Assembly: GCA_028818375.1 (NCBI GenBank)
Contig: JAPPOB010000002.1
Coordinates: 1-64,000 of the forward strand
From: Anaerolineaceae bacterium
GTDB taxonomy: Bacteria; Chloroflexota; Anaerolineae; Aggregatilineales; Phototrophicaceae
Direction: 5' to 3'
Length of the DNA stretch: 64,000 bases
Positions 1 to 9,371 of the stretch are shown here, piece by piece (positions within the stretch are counted from its first letter, which is position 1; each line of letters opens with the position of its first letter). Made by a program: the position numbers and the translations under genes. Below the pieces are notes generated by a model. That model was not told the origin of the DNA and did no database searches. It saw nothing but the letters and a program-made list of their open reading frames with translations.

Positions 1-50
<50 letters not shown>

Positions 51-836
51 ACTCCGGTCGTCGCGGAGAACGGCGCCGCAACCGCCCGCCTGCTTCGACT
101 TGTGTCGCTGCCGGCCATCGAGCCAATGGACTGGACTCAAAGGGTCCATCCGCTTTGGCAGATCCCCGGTCCCTGGGTGGGGGAGGAAGCAAGCCGGGCA
201 TTTCTTGCGCAGGAACCTGTCGCAGAAATACCCGATGAGCTTGACCTGTGGTTTCCAGGCGCCCTCGTTTATCACATCGGCCCATGCGCGACCGACTCGT
301 TGCTCACTCGCGTCGCCCTTGAGGCCATCACGAGCCACCCCGTGCAGTTCCTTGTTTCGCTTCCTGGTGAGATTCTCCACCTGTTGCTTCAGAGACAGCA
401 GTCCAACTGGCACCTGCCACATATCGACGTCTTGCGTCTTGATGACACCCTGTCCCCGGCATTCCCACTGAAAAGGGCGTGGAGCGAAAGTGGCAGTTTT
501 TTCGGTGGCGAGTATCGTGGTGAACGGCTGTGGCCCTTGCCCGTGCGCCTCTATTCCCTTTCGCGAGACCTGTTGCATGCCCTGAAGATTCTTGCCATTC
601 CTGCCCTGATTTGGGGTTTGCTTTCGCGACGTCCGCTCTTCACAGGCGCTGCATGGGCGCTCCTTTGCTGGCTCACCATGATGGCCGTGATTATCGCTGC
701 GGTCCCCGAGGAGCGCCTGATCGCGCCCTTGTGGCCGCTGTGGCCGCTGCTGATCGGCGGCATGCTGGCAGATCTGTGGCAACGACTCAGCGGGCTGCCT
801 GGCGCAGGGCGAGAATCCGCCCGCCCGTCACGCTGA
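51..836 (+). CDS. C-terminal part of a polytopic membrane protein (5' truncated)
   Basis: The frame is open from base 51 with no stop, so the true start lies outside the window. A GTG at 102 is the first start-like codon but need not be used. The visible part has a soluble stretch of about 150 residues, followed by two or three hydrophobic segments near the C-terminus (around IPALIWGLL, WALLCWLTMMAVIIA and WPLLIGGML). This layout resembles the end of an ArnT/PMT-like glycosyltransferase of GT-C fold, but no diagnostic motif is visible, so the function is left open. Its last 50 bases overlap the convergent dehydrogenase gene. Confidence 0.55.
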   Translation, partial: TPVVAENGAATARLLRLVSLPAIEPMDWTQRVHPLWQIPGPWVGEEASRAFLAQEPVAEIPDELDLWFPGALVYHIGPCATDSLLTRVALEAITSHPVQFLVSLPGEILHLLLQRQQSNWHLPHIDVLRLDDTLSPAFPLKRAWSESGSFFGGEYRGERLWPLPVRLYSLSRDLLHALKILAIPALIWGLLSRRPLFTGAAWALLCWLTMMAVIIAAVPEERLIAPLWPLWPLLIGGMLADLWQRLSGLPGAGRESARPSR

Positions 837-1980
837 CGTAGACCTGGCCCTCGGGGCCGATGGCGACGTCCAGCGGTCGTTCCGGCCAGAATCCCGCGCC
901 AAGGTAGTTCAATTTGCTCACGCTGAAAATGCTGCCGCCAGGTTGCTGCGGAATGATGACTTCCGGCGCGCGGGGCTGACCTGCCGCGTCCAAGCGAATG
1001 ACGGCCAGGGCGTAGCCGCGCAACTCGATCTGGTGCCGTGAGCCGTGCAGGGTCACCAGCAGGGAATCGCGCAAATCGGGCAGCGCATCGTGGTCGTAAT
1101 ACGCCAGGCCAAGCGGCGTGCTGCCCGTCGGCAGCGACAGGGCGGGCGCCAGAAACTTCTCGCAGCCGGTCGCAGCGGGCAAAGTCGGCAGGCGCACAGT
1201 GCCGCTGCACCAGGGCCAGCCATAGTGGGCGCCCGCCTGGATGCGATTGAGTTCATCGAGCGCGTCCCCTTGCGCTGCGTCGGCGCGTCCCATGCTGTCC
1301 GTCGCCCAAAGTTCGCCGTGGCGCAACGCGAGTCCGGCCGGCCGGCGCAGGCCGCGGGCCAGTACGCTCTGCCGGCTGCCATCCGGGGAAATGGCGAGGA
1401 TGGAGGGCCCGTCGCCCGGCTCGCACTGGCTGCAGGCAGCGACCAGAGACGCGTAGAGCGTGCCATCCGCCCCGACCACCAGATCGCCGCCGGCCTGCCC
1501 GGGTTGCAGGGGTAAGTCGGCGGTAACCTGCCTGGCGTCTGGCGCGCCGGCGGGCAGGCGCAGGATGCCGGCGCGGCTCAGGATGTAGAGGGCGCCGTCG
1601 TGCCAGTCCATACCCGTTGGCTGAGACAGGCCCGAGAGCAGGCGCTGCGCCCTGTCTGGCAGGCGGTCGTCGTCGCTGTCGCCAAAGGCCCAGACCTCAC
1701 CGCGCAGGGGGCTGGCGGCGAAGAGTGTGCCATCGGGCGCAACAGCAAGGGACGCCAGCGCCAGCGCTTCGTTGCGGGGCGACTGGTAGATCAGTTCCGC
1801 GCAGAATCTGTCACCATCGACCCATGGCGGGTCCAGAAAGGTTGGGCGGTCATCGCAGTCGAGCCGGGTCGTGTCCTCGCCCCGCACGGCCAGGGCCGCC
1901 AGAAGCAGCGTCGCCAGCAACAGGGCCGGCCAAAGCTGCCCAAGGTTAGGAATTCCTGAACGTCCGCGACGGCGCTGCAC
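787..1980 (-). CDS. PQQ-type sugar dehydrogenase-like beta-propeller protein
   Basis: This is a 397-residue protein with an N-terminal hydrophobic anchor (about residues 16-33, LWPALLLATLLLAALAV), so it probably faces the outside of the cell. The rest matches the soluble aldose sugar dehydrogenase (GSDH) fold: repeated blade motifs such as AVAPDGTLFAAS and VGADGTLYAS, and the family block RRPAGLALRHGELWATDS followed by DELNRIQAGAHYGWPWCSG, equivalent to the conserved ELNRI..G.NYGWP region. Such enzymes oxidise sugars with PQQ. PQQ use here is inferred from the family, and a PQQ-independent propeller is possible. The GTG start at 1980 has a good GGAGG upstream. The 3' end overlaps the convergent gene by 50 bases. 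Confidence 0.75.
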   Translation of the reverse strand: MQRRRGRSGIPNLGQLWPALLLATLLLAALAVRGEDTTRLDCDDRPTFLDPPWVDGDRFCAELIYQSPRNEALALASLAVAPDGTLFAASPLRGEVWAFGDSDDDRLPDRAQRLLSGLSQPTGMDWHDGALYILSRAGILRLPAGAPDARQVTADLPLQPGQAGGDLVVGADGTLYASLVAACSQCEPGDGPSILAISPDGSRQSVLARGLRRPAGLALRHGELWATDSMGRADAAQGDALDELNRIQAGAHYGWPWCSGTVRLPTLPAATGCEKFLAPALSLPTGSTPLGLAYYDHDALPDLRDSLLVTLHGSRHQIELRGYALAVIRLDAAGQPRAPEVIIPQQPGGSIFSVSKLNYLGAGFWPERPLDVAIGPEGQVYVSVTGGRILALRQAAR

Positions 1981-2070
1981 GAAACCTCCAAATGACGCTA
2001 CAATGACAGTTTATACGGCTGCTGCGCAAATCACTCTGATGGCGTCGCCCTCGGCGCCATTCGGGACGGA

Positions 2071-2745
2071 ATGGGTATGATCTCGACTGTCTGGCTACGT
2101 TTAACGCTACTCTCCCTGTTGCTGGTGACGGGTTGCAGCGCCCTGCCCGGTCTGGGGGTACTGACGGGCCAGGAAACCGGCGAAGGCGAGGCCTTGCGCG
2201 CCCTTGAAGTCATCGACCTCGTCATGGCTGACAAGAGCGGCGCGACGGACCCTTCGCTGATCTCCGCAGCTGACCGCATTGAGGCCGCCACCGCAGGCGT
2301 GGATATTGTCGAGATTCGCCGTAGCCTGAGCGAGGATGCCTTCGTCGTCAACCTGCTCTTTGTGCCCAACAGCGTGCCCGATACGCAGTCCCCGGCGGGT
2401 CAGGTCGATTATTATACGGCCATTCAGCGCGCCATCGAGTTAACCTGGCGCGGCACGGTCGCAGAGAGCGCAGGCAGCAGTTTGCTGCGCGTCAACCTGA
2501 TCTCTCCGTGGAACATTTCCACCCTGGACAGCGGCCCTGGTTTCGCCGGCGTGGTCTTCCTGATCTCCGAGATTGAGCGTCAGGACGCACTGGTCTACCT
2601 GGAGGGCCCGCGCGACCTGCTGGACTTCTTCGACCTGATTGCAGAAGGCACGCTGCTTTACGAGAGTCCCGAAGGGGGTGTGTTGTACAACGGCGAGCCC
2701 AACCACCCGCTGTTCCTGCTGGACGCGGCTGGCCAGAGCGGATAA
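2071..2745 (+). CDS. Hypothetical lipoprotein
   Basis: This 224-residue protein starts with a lipoprotein signal (hydrophobic LTLLSLLLVTGCSA, with lipobox LVTGC and cysteine at residue 22), so it is probably anchored on the outer face of the membrane. The mature part is mixed alpha/beta with acidic character and no catalytic motif I recognise. It lies 22 bases upstream of the first FtsH-like gene on the same strand, so co-transcription is likely and it may be a partner or substrate of that membrane AAA protein. This link rests on context only. ATG 2077 is an alternative start. Confidence 0.7.
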   Translation: MGMISTVWLRLTLLSLLLVTGCSALPGLGVLTGQETGEGEALRALEVIDLVMADKSGATDPSLISAADRIEAATAGVDIVEIRRSLSEDAFVVNLLFVPNSVPDTQSPAGQVDYYTAIQRAIELTWRGTVAESAGSSLLRVNLISPWNISTLDSGPGFAGVVFLISEIERQDALVYLEGPRDLLDFFDLIAEGTLLYESPEGGVLYNGEPNHPLFLLDAAGQSG

Positions 2746-2767
2746 CGAGCGGGAGGAGGACGGCCCG

Positions 2768-4618
2768 ATGACCGAAATCCGTCGATACGAACCGGCGCGC
2801 GAACGCCAGGCATTGCAACGGCAGCGCTATTCCTGGGAAAACGAAGCCACGCTGGTCGATGAACGGCGTCGGCTGCGCAATCGCATTCGTTTCTTTTTCA
2901 CCGAACACAAGATACGCAACCTCTTTTTGCTCCTCGTCGCCATTGCGCTGCTCAATGCGGAATTCATGCGCGGTCTGCTGGGTTTCCTGGAGTACTCGAT
3001 TCCTTACCTGGGGCGTTTTCTGCTGCTGGGCGGCTTCATCATTGGCCAGTTCGCCCTGATGTTCTGGTTCCTCGGGCGCGCCCGCGCCTACACCATTTGG
3101 CCCGGCTCCGATACGCAAGGCGTCAGCTTTGAAGACTATCGCGGACAACCTGAACTGCTGGCCCAGGCGCGGCAGATCGTGACTTTGGTGCGTGGTGTGC
3201 GCGCCTTTGAGGATGCCGGCGGCGAGCCGCTCAACGGCCTGCTGCTGGAGGGCCCGCCCGGCACGGGCAAGACCTGGCTGGCCAAGGCCATCAGCACCGA
3301 GGCGGGCGTTCCCTTCTTCTACATCGATGGCTCGGGCATGCAGTCCATGTTTTTTGGCATCGCGCCGCTCAAGGTGATGAACCTCTACCGCAAGGCGCGC
3401 AACGCGGCGAAGGACTATGGCGCTTCAATCATCTTCATTGACGAGGTCGACGCGGTGGGTTCGCGCGGCGGCGTGGCGCGTAAACGCAACGAATTTCGCG
3501 AGCCCGCCCCGACCATGCGCCTGCCCATCATGTTCGGTGGAATGAGCGGCGCCAACGTCGGCCTGCTCAGCACCTTGCTGGTGGAGATGAGCGGTTTCAG
3601 TCAGGAGCATGGCTGGCTGGCGCGCAAGAAGAAATGGTGGTTCCGCAACATCCGGCGCAAACCCTTTCCGAGGCCGCCCAAACGGGTGCTGACGATCGGC
3701 GCCACCAATCGCATTCATGCCCTCGATGACGCCTTGCTGCGGCCCGGCCGTTTCGACAAGAAGGTGCGCGTCGACGTCCCCGATCTTGAGGGGCGACGCG
3801 AAATCTTCGATTACTATCTCTCCAACATGGCCCATGACGAGACGATGGACTCCCTGACCCTCGCTGTGGAGACGCAACGCTACACGCCGGCGGACATCAA
3901 GTATCTGCTCAACGAGGCCCTGCGCCACGCGCTCTTTGATGGCCGCACGGCCATGAGCTACAAGGACTTCGCCCGCGCCCAGCCCGAGCACGAGATGGGC
4001 CTGCGCGAGCCGGTCAAGAACATGACCATCGCAGCCAGGCGACGCCTGGCCGCCCACGAGGCAGCGCACGCCATCGCCGTGCGGCTTTATCGGCCGGACT
4101 GGCGCATCGCGCGCATCACCATCATTCGTCAGGGCCAGGCGCTGGGCCACGTGATGTCGATGCCGGCGACCGAGAGTTACGAGTACATCAATACCGAGTC
4201 CTCGCTGCGCAATCGCCTGCGTATTTCGGTGGCGGGCAAGGCCGGCGAAATGGAATACGGCGGCGAACACGAACAGACCCTCGGTGTGTTCGGCGATTTT
4301 CTCAATGTTCGCTTTGTGCTGCGCCAGATGGCCAACGCCGGCATGTTCGGCCCTCTCGGCGTCGCCGACGAGCCGGAGACCGTGCGCGAGGTGCGCAAGA
4401 TGATGGAAGAGACCTTCCTGCAGGCGTTGGACGAAGTGCGCACGGACCTGCGGCTGCACCGGGAGATGGGTGAGGCGTTGATTGAGGAACTGCTGGAGAG
4501 GGAAGAGCTCTTCGCCAGCGATGCCGAGGCCTTCTTTGACCACTATGGCCTGCACACACCGAAGCCGGTGATCGGAGAGGGCCAGCAGGAAGACGATCCG
4601 CGTCAACTCGTACACTGA
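2768..4618 (+). CDS. FtsH-like membrane AAA+ zinc metalloprotease
   Basis: This 616-residue protein has two N-terminal hydrophobic segments (about residues 57-75 and 79-101), an AAA+ module and an M41-type C-terminal domain. Walker A GPPGTGKT lies at 162-169, Walker B FIDEVD has D225-E226, and the second region of homology includes LLRPGRFDKK. The zinc motif HEAAH is intact at 430-434, and an aspartate in GDFLNVR is a plausible third ligand, so it should degrade membrane or misfolded proteins using ATP. The ATG at 2768 follows GGAGGA. Compared with canonical FtsH the sequence is divergent, with an unusual basic insertion (HGWLARKKKWWFRN) inside the AAA domain. It is followed by a paralogue that has lost the zinc site. 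Confidence 0.88.
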   Translation: MTEIRRYEPARERQALQRQRYSWENEATLVDERRRLRNRIRFFFTEHKIRNLFLLLVAIALLNAEFMRGLLGFLEYSIPYLGRFLLLGGFIIGQFALMFWFLGRARAYTIWPGSDTQGVSFEDYRGQPELLAQARQIVTLVRGVRAFEDAGGEPLNGLLLEGPPGTGKTWLAKAISTEAGVPFFYIDGSGMQSMFFGIAPLKVMNLYRKARNAAKDYGASIIFIDEVDAVGSRGGVARKRNEFREPAPTMRLPIMFGGMSGANVGLLSTLLVEMSGFSQEHGWLARKKKWWFRNIRRKPFPRPPKRVLTIGATNRIHALDDALLRPGRFDKKVRVDVPDLEGRREIFDYYLSNMAHDETMDSLTLAVETQRYTPADIKYLLNEALRHALFDGRTAMSYKDFARAQPEHEMGLREPVKNMTIAARRRLAAHEAAHAIAVRLYRPDWRIARITIIRQGQALGHVMSMPATESYEYINTESSLRNRLRISVAGKAGEMEYGGEHEQTLGVFGDFLNVRFVLRQMANAGMFGPLGVADEPETVREVRKMMEETFLQALDEVRTDLRLHREMGEALIEELLEREELFASDAEAFFDHYGLHTPKPVIGEGQQEDDPRQLVH

Positions 4619-4784
4619 GGCGAAACCGCATGTTGAACAGGCAGCGGAAACTCAATGAAGTCTCATGCGACGCAGACCGGAGCAGGGATACCGCGGGTAG
4701 AATAGCCGAACCCTGCGGTCGCCCGGGCAGGGCGCGGCCCGGACTGTGTGGCAGCCTGAAGTGAGGCCCTGAAGGGCGGTACAC

Positions 4785-6659
4785 ATGACCTCCATGCAGA
4801 TCGAACCACGACGCGAGCGCTTTAGCTGGGAACAGGAAGAGTCTTCGGTCGAGCGCCGCAACCGTCTCCCCTGGCGCATACGGCGCTTCATCAAGCGGGC
4901 CCTGATTCCTCTTTTGCTGATTGGCGGGCCCATCGCCGTCCTGAGCGACGCGGAGTTCACCCGCAGCATCATCCCCTTCGCCGGGCAGGTGCTGCAAATC
5001 CTGCTCTTCATGCTTATTTTCCTGTCGCAATTCATTTTGCTCTTCTGGTTCCTGGCGCGCACCCGCAGTTACACCATCATGCCCGATTCGGGCGGCGACG
5101 GAATCAGCTTCGATGACTATCGCGGCCAGCCCGAGATTCTGGAACAGGCGCACCAGATTGTCACGCTCCTGCGCGGCGTCCGGGTTTTCGAACGCGCCGG
5201 CGGAGAGCCGCTCACCGGCCTTTTGCTGGAGGGGCCGCCCGGCACGGGCAAGACCTGGCTGGCGCAGGCCATCAGCACCGAGGCCAGGGTCCCCTTCCTG
5301 TACATGGACGCCTCGGGCCTGCAGGCCATGTTCATCGGCGTGGGGCCGATGAAGGTGATGGGCCTGTTTCGCAAGGCGCGCAAGCTGGCGAAACGCTACG
5401 GCGCCGCCGTGATCTTTCTTGACGAGATCGACGCCGTCGGGTCGCGCGGGAACGTGGCCTCGGTGGGCGAGGAAGGCGGGGCCGGCGGCACCGGCATGGG
5501 GGGCATGTTTGGCGGGGGCGCTTCCGGCGGCATGGGCGTGTTGAGCACCATGCTGATTGAGATGGACGGCTTCAGCCAGGAACATGGCCGTCGCGCGCGC
5601 TGGCGGGCCTGGTGGTGGAAGACCTTCCGGCGCCGCAAGGCGCCGAAACCGGACCGACGCGTACTGGTCATCGGCGCCACCAACCGCATGTCGGCGCTGG
5701 ACCCGGCGCTGTTGCGCCCCGGCCGCTTTGACAAGAAGATCCGCGTGGACGTGCCGGACATGGAGGGCCGCCGCGAAATCTTCGAATACTATCTGGACAG
5801 CTACTCCCACGACGAAGACATGGAACCGGCCATTCTGGCCTCGGAGACACCCGGCTACACGCCCGCGGACATCAAGTATTTGCTCAATGAGTCGCTGCGT
5901 TACGCTTTCTTTGACGGCCGCCGGCTCATCAGTTACCAGGACTTCATGCGCGCCAAGCCCGAGCATGAGATGGGCCTGCGATCGCAGATGAAACACATGG
6001 ACGCGGAAGCCAAACGCCGTCTGGCCACCTACCAGGCCGGCGTGGCCCTTGCCGTGCGCCTCTTCATGCCGGCGCATCGCATCAGCCGCATCACCATCCT
6101 GCGACAGGGCTCGTACTATGGCCATGTCTGGCATTACCCGGCGCAGGAATCCTACCAGGGCTTGCAGATCAAGCCGGAACTGATGCAGCGCGTCAAGGTG
6201 GCCGTCGCCGGCAAGGCTGCCGAGATCGAGTACTGCGGCATCGGATTCCAGAGCACACTGGTCGGGCGTGATTTGAACCGCGCCTACGGCCTGTTGGCTG
6301 CCATGGCCAACGCCGGCATGCTGGGCACCATGGGCGCCACCACGTCCATGGAATACGATCCATTTCGCGGCGGTCGCATCAAGTGGACGCCGGAGCAGGC
6401 GAAGGCCATTGAGGAAGCCTATCAGGACGTGCTGCGGGAGACTCGCGTCGCCCTGCGCGAGCACGTCGAGCTGATGGAGGAACTCGTGGACCTGCTGCTG
6501 GAGAAGGAAGAGCTTCTCACGGACGAGGTGCGCGACTTTTTCGACCGCTACGGTCTCTTCACGCCTGAACCCACCATCGTCCGAGATGGTGAGGAATTCC
6601 ACATTTTCCCTCGCCTGCAGAGCGGCGACCGGACGGTAGAGACCGGGCTGGCGACCTGA
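4785..6659 (+). CDS. FtsH-like AAA+ protein with degenerate protease site
   Basis: This 624-residue protein is a paralogue of the preceding gene with the same order: two N-terminal membrane segments, AAA+ domain (GPPGTGKT at 150-157, IFLDEIDAVGSRG, LLRPGRFDKK) and an M41-like domain. The residues aligned with HEXXH read YQAGV at 416-420: both histidines and the glutamate are gone, so peptide hydrolysis is not expected. The ATPase motifs look intact. A Gly/Met-rich loop (GGAGGTGMGGMFGGGASGG) is inserted after Walker B. It may act as an unfoldase, a chaperone, or a regulatory subunit of a mixed hexamer with the upstream protease. ATG 4794 is an alternative start. A 165-base gap separates the two genes. 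Confidence 0.88.
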   Translation: MTSMQIEPRRERFSWEQEESSVERRNRLPWRIRRFIKRALIPLLLIGGPIAVLSDAEFTRSIIPFAGQVLQILLFMLIFLSQFILLFWFLARTRSYTIMPDSGGDGISFDDYRGQPEILEQAHQIVTLLRGVRVFERAGGEPLTGLLLEGPPGTGKTWLAQAISTEARVPFLYMDASGLQAMFIGVGPMKVMGLFRKARKLAKRYGAAVIFLDEIDAVGSRGNVASVGEEGGAGGTGMGGMFGGGASGGMGVLSTMLIEMDGFSQEHGRRARWRAWWWKTFRRRKAPKPDRRVLVIGATNRMSALDPALLRPGRFDKKIRVDVPDMEGRREIFEYYLDSYSHDEDMEPAILASETPGYTPADIKYLLNESLRYAFFDGRRLISYQDFMRAKPEHEMGLRSQMKHMDAEAKRRLATYQAGVALAVRLFMPAHRISRITILRQGSYYGHVWHYPAQESYQGLQIKPELMQRVKVAVAGKAAEIEYCGIGFQSTLVGRDLNRAYGLLAAMANAGMLGTMGATTSMEYDPFRGGRIKWTPEQAKAIEEAYQDVLRETRVALREHVELMEELVDLLLEKEELLTDEVRDFFDRYGLFTPEPTIVRDGEEFHIFPRLQSGDRTVETGLAT

Positions 6660-6683
6660 TCGGGGAGCCTTGAGCGGCGCGCC

Positions 6684-8066
6684 ATGGATGCCCGTCTGAT
6701 CGAATTCATTCGTGCCCTGCGCGCCTCGGGCCTGCGCGTATCGCTGGCGGAAAGTCAGGATGCCGGTGAAGCGCTGGAAGCCGTCGGCGTTGCGCAGCGG
6801 GAACGCTTTCGCGCGGCACTGCGAAGCACCCTGGTCAAGGAAGCGCGCGACCAGCCAGTCTTTGACTATTTCTTTCCGCTCTTCTTCGGCAGCGGCCAGC
6901 CCCTCATGAGCGACATCCCCGCCGACATGACGGAGGAGCAGCGTGACGTTTTGCGCGAAGCGCTCATGTCGCTGGCCGGGGACGCGGCGGCCCTGAGAGA
7001 TCTGCTGCGGCAATTGCTGGAAGGTCAGCGATTTTCTGAATCGCAGTTGCAGCAACTGGGCGAGCAGAGCAGTCTGGCCGAAGGTGAGTCGCTGACGCAA
7101 CGGCGCTGGTACGAACGACGCATGCGGCGCGCGGCCGGTCTGACGGAGCTGGAGCAGCTCATTCAGGAATTGTTGCAGATGCTGGAAGCGATGGGCATGG
7201 GCGAGGAGGCGCGCCGGCAACTGCATGAAATGTTGCAGCAAAACGTCGGCGCACTCAATGAACAACTCTCGCAGCACGTGGGCAGCAACCTGGCGCAGCA
7301 GATGGCGGCGCGGGGGCCGGAACGGCCCGGCGACCTGCAGGAGGTCCCTTTCAATCGCCTGCGCCACAGCGAGGTCGAGGCGCTTCGCGAGGAGTTGCAA
7401 CGTCTGGCGGCGCGCCTGCGCACGCGCGCGGCTCTTCGCCAACAGCAGTACCGCGCCGGCAACCCGGACCCCCGCCGCACCTTGCGCGCCAGCCTGCGTA
7501 ACGGTGGCCTGCCGCTGGAAATCCGGCATCGCCAGCGTCGCAGGAAACCGGCCCTGTTGCTGCTTTGCGACCTGAGCACTTCAATGCGGCACTGCGCCGG
7601 GTTCCTGCTCATGCTGGTCTACCAGTTGCAGGACCAGGTCACCCGCACCAGCAGCTTTATCTTCATCGACGATCTGGTCGAAATCAGCGACCATTTCGCC
7701 AGTCGCGAGCCGCGAGACGCCCTGCTACGGGTCATGCGCGAAAACCCGCCCGGTCACTACAACACCGACCTTGGCCGCAGCCTGACGACTCTTTGTGAGC
7801 GGCACGCGGACTGCATCGATCCCCGGACGACGCTGATCATCCTGGGCGACGGCCGCAACAACTTCAACGACCCGCGCCTTGATCTGGCGCAGCACCTGCA
7901 GCGGCGCAGCCACCGACTCTTCTGGTTCAACCCCGAACCCGACAACACCTGGGGCAGTGGCGACAGTGACATGACGGAGTACGCCCGCCACGCTGATGGC
8001 GTCTACCCGGTGCGTACGCTGCGTGAACTGGCCGGCGCGGTGGAGGAGATTCTCGCCGCGCGCTGA
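6684..8066 (+). CDS. VWA (CoxE-like) domain protein
   Basis: This 460-residue protein has a helical N-terminal region (about 1-280) rich in Gln, Glu and Arg, and a C-terminal von Willebrand A domain. The MIDAS motif DLSTS starts at D296, and later metal-site elements lie around NTDLGRSL and LGDGRNN. In known pairs, CoxE-type VWA proteins work with an AAA+ ATPase (MoxR/CoxD) to remodel or metallate a target. Here the neighbours are two FtsH-like AAA proteins 24 bases upstream on the same strand, which suggests a functional unit, although FtsH-type partners are not the classical ones. The last residues end seven bases before a convergent lipoprotein gene. Confidence 0.78.
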   Translation: MDARLIEFIRALRASGLRVSLAESQDAGEALEAVGVAQRERFRAALRSTLVKEARDQPVFDYFFPLFFGSGQPLMSDIPADMTEEQRDVLREALMSLAGDAAALRDLLRQLLEGQRFSESQLQQLGEQSSLAEGESLTQRRWYERRMRRAAGLTELEQLIQELLQMLEAMGMGEEARRQLHEMLQQNVGALNEQLSQHVGSNLAQQMAARGPERPGDLQEVPFNRLRHSEVEALREELQRLAARLRTRAALRQQQYRAGNPDPRRTLRASLRNGGLPLEIRHRQRRRKPALLLLCDLSTSMRHCAGFLLMLVYQLQDQVTRTSSFIFIDDLVEISDHFASREPRDALLRVMRENPPGHYNTDLGRSLTTLCERHADCIDPRTTLIILGDGRNNFNDPRLDLAQHLQRRSHRLFWFNPEPDNTWGSGDSDMTEYARHADGVYPVRTLRELAGAVEEILAAR

Positions 8067-8073
8067 ACCCGCT

Positions 8074-8607
8074 TCAGGGCAGCACCTCGATCACAATGTC
8101 GTGTTGGCGGGCGTCATCCAGCGTCATCCACCAGGGACGCAGCAACTCGTAATCGCAGTCGCCGGTCACGTCCAGGCGCAATTGCAGGTGGATCTGACGC
8201 GCAGCGTCGTTTCGTTGCCAACGGAGGACCTGGTGCGTGGCGGCGCAGCCCCGGCCCAGGCTCCACAGGCCCGCCAGCACGCGGCCGTCACTGAAATCCC
8301 GGGCCTGGCGCGTCACCGGCTGGCGACAGAGCTGACTGTTGTCGGCGAGATCGAAGAAGTTCGCCAGTTCGTCGGCGCTGCGAAGCACGAATAGCCGTCC
8401 CGCGGCGTCACGCGCGGCTTCAAAGCAGACGCCCGCCACCACGTCATTGGCATCGGCCTCCGGGAGCGGTGGCGTGGGCACCGGAACATCCTGCGGGGAG
8501 TCGGCCTGTGGCAGGTTGGCGACCAGGTTGCAGCCGGTCAGCAACATGAGAACCAGCGCCGCAATGCATCGCGGGAAATGGTGGGACGTGGTAGGATAGC
8601 GCCACAT
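8074..8607 (-). CDS. Hypothetical lipoprotein
   Basis: This 177-residue protein has an N-terminal hydrophobic segment and lipobox LLTGC (Cys26), so it is probably a membrane-anchored lipoprotein. A short Pro/Val linker (PVPTPPLPEAD) follows, then a compact domain of about 130 residues with four cysteines, including GVCFEAARDAAG and LCRQPVTRQARDF. No known catalytic motif was recognised. It is transcribed divergently from the phosphoesterase gene and ends seven bases from the VWA gene. Confidence 0.65.
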   Translation of the reverse strand: MWRYPTTSHHFPRCIAALVLMLLTGCNLVANLPQADSPQDVPVPTPPLPEADANDVVAGVCFEAARDAAGRLFVLRSADELANFFDLADNSQLCRQPVTRQARDFSDGRVLAGLWSLGRGCAATHQVLRWQRNDAARQIHLQLRLDVTGDCDYELLRPWWMTLDDARQHDIVIEVLP

Positions 8608-8639
8608 TCAGCTTGGACCCCCGTTTCGCAGGAGCATGC

Positions 8640-9371
8640 ATGCGCATACTGGTCATCTCGGATATCCACGCGAATCTTGACGCCTTCGATGCCGTACTGC
8701 AAGATGCCAACGGGCAGTGGGACTACGTGTGGTGTCTGGGAGACGTGGTGGGCTACGGTCCGGACCCCAACGAATGTGTTGAACGGCTGCGCGAGTTACC
8801 GCATCTCAGTCTGGCCGGCAACCATGACTGGGCCTCCCTGGGTCGGCTGGACCTGAACAGTTTCAATCCGGAGGCGCGCCAGGTCGTCGCCTGGACGAGC
8901 GAGGCGCTTTCCGGCAACAGCCGCATCTGGCTGGAAGCCTTGCCGACCACTTTCGTTGCCGGCGATTTCACCCTGGCCCACGGCAGCCCGCGCGAACCCG
9001 TCTGGGAATATATCTTTGAACCCCGCGTGGCGGCCCAGAACTTCCCGCATTTCGAGACTCCCTTTTGCCTGGTGGGTCATACCCACCAACCCGTCATTTA
9101 TGAACAACAGAACGGTCCGGGTTCGGTCGACATGGTCTTGCCCGGCCCGCGCCAGCGCCGCCATCTGAACGGCCTGCGCCAGATCATTAATCCCGGCAGC
9201 GTCGGGCAGCCGCGAGACCAGAATCCGCGCGCGGCCTACGCCCTGCTGGACCTGCCGGAGGGTGTCTGGGAATACCGTCGCGTCGCTTATGACGTGTGTG
9301 CCGTACAGGATCGAATGCGCCGTGCGGGTTTGCCGGAGCGCCTGGTCAGGCGACTGGAGTATGGCTGGTAG
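8640..9371 (+). CDS. Metallophosphoesterase (YfcE-like)
   Basis: This 243-residue calcineurin-like phosphoesterase shows the metal-binding motifs in order: SDIHANLD near the start, GDVVGYGP (GDxxG), GNHDW (GNHD), and GHTHQP late in the protein. These bind two metal ions in enzymes that hydrolyse phosphodiesters or phosphomonoesters. The substrate cannot be read from sequence. The ATG at 8640 follows AGGAG and immediately precedes RILVISDIH. Its stop codon overlaps the start of the DtxR-like gene, so the two are translationally coupled. A second phosphoesterase of the same superfamily lies at 17462-18367. Confidence 0.88.
   Translation: MRILVISDIHANLDAFDAVLQDANGQWDYVWCLGDVVGYGPDPNECVERLRELPHLSLAGNHDWASLGRLDLNSFNPEARQVVAWTSEALSGNSRIWLEALPTTFVAGDFTLAHGSPREPVWEYIFEPRVAAQNFPHFETPFCLVGHTHQPVIYEQQNGPGSVDMVLPGPRQRRHLNGLRQIINPGSVGQPRDQNPRAAYALLDLPEGVWEYRRVAYDVCAVQDRMRRAGLPERLVRRLEYGW

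Noticed and set aside
3425..4615. Open frame of 396 codons on the minus strand opposite the first FtsH-like gene.
   Set aside because: Antisense to the AAA and protease domains; no start signal or recognisable motif.
4302..7529. Open frame of 1075 codons on the minus strand.
   Set aside because: It runs opposite the FtsH-like and VWA genes, is rich in His, Arg and Gln as typical for antisense high-GC frames, and has no domain.
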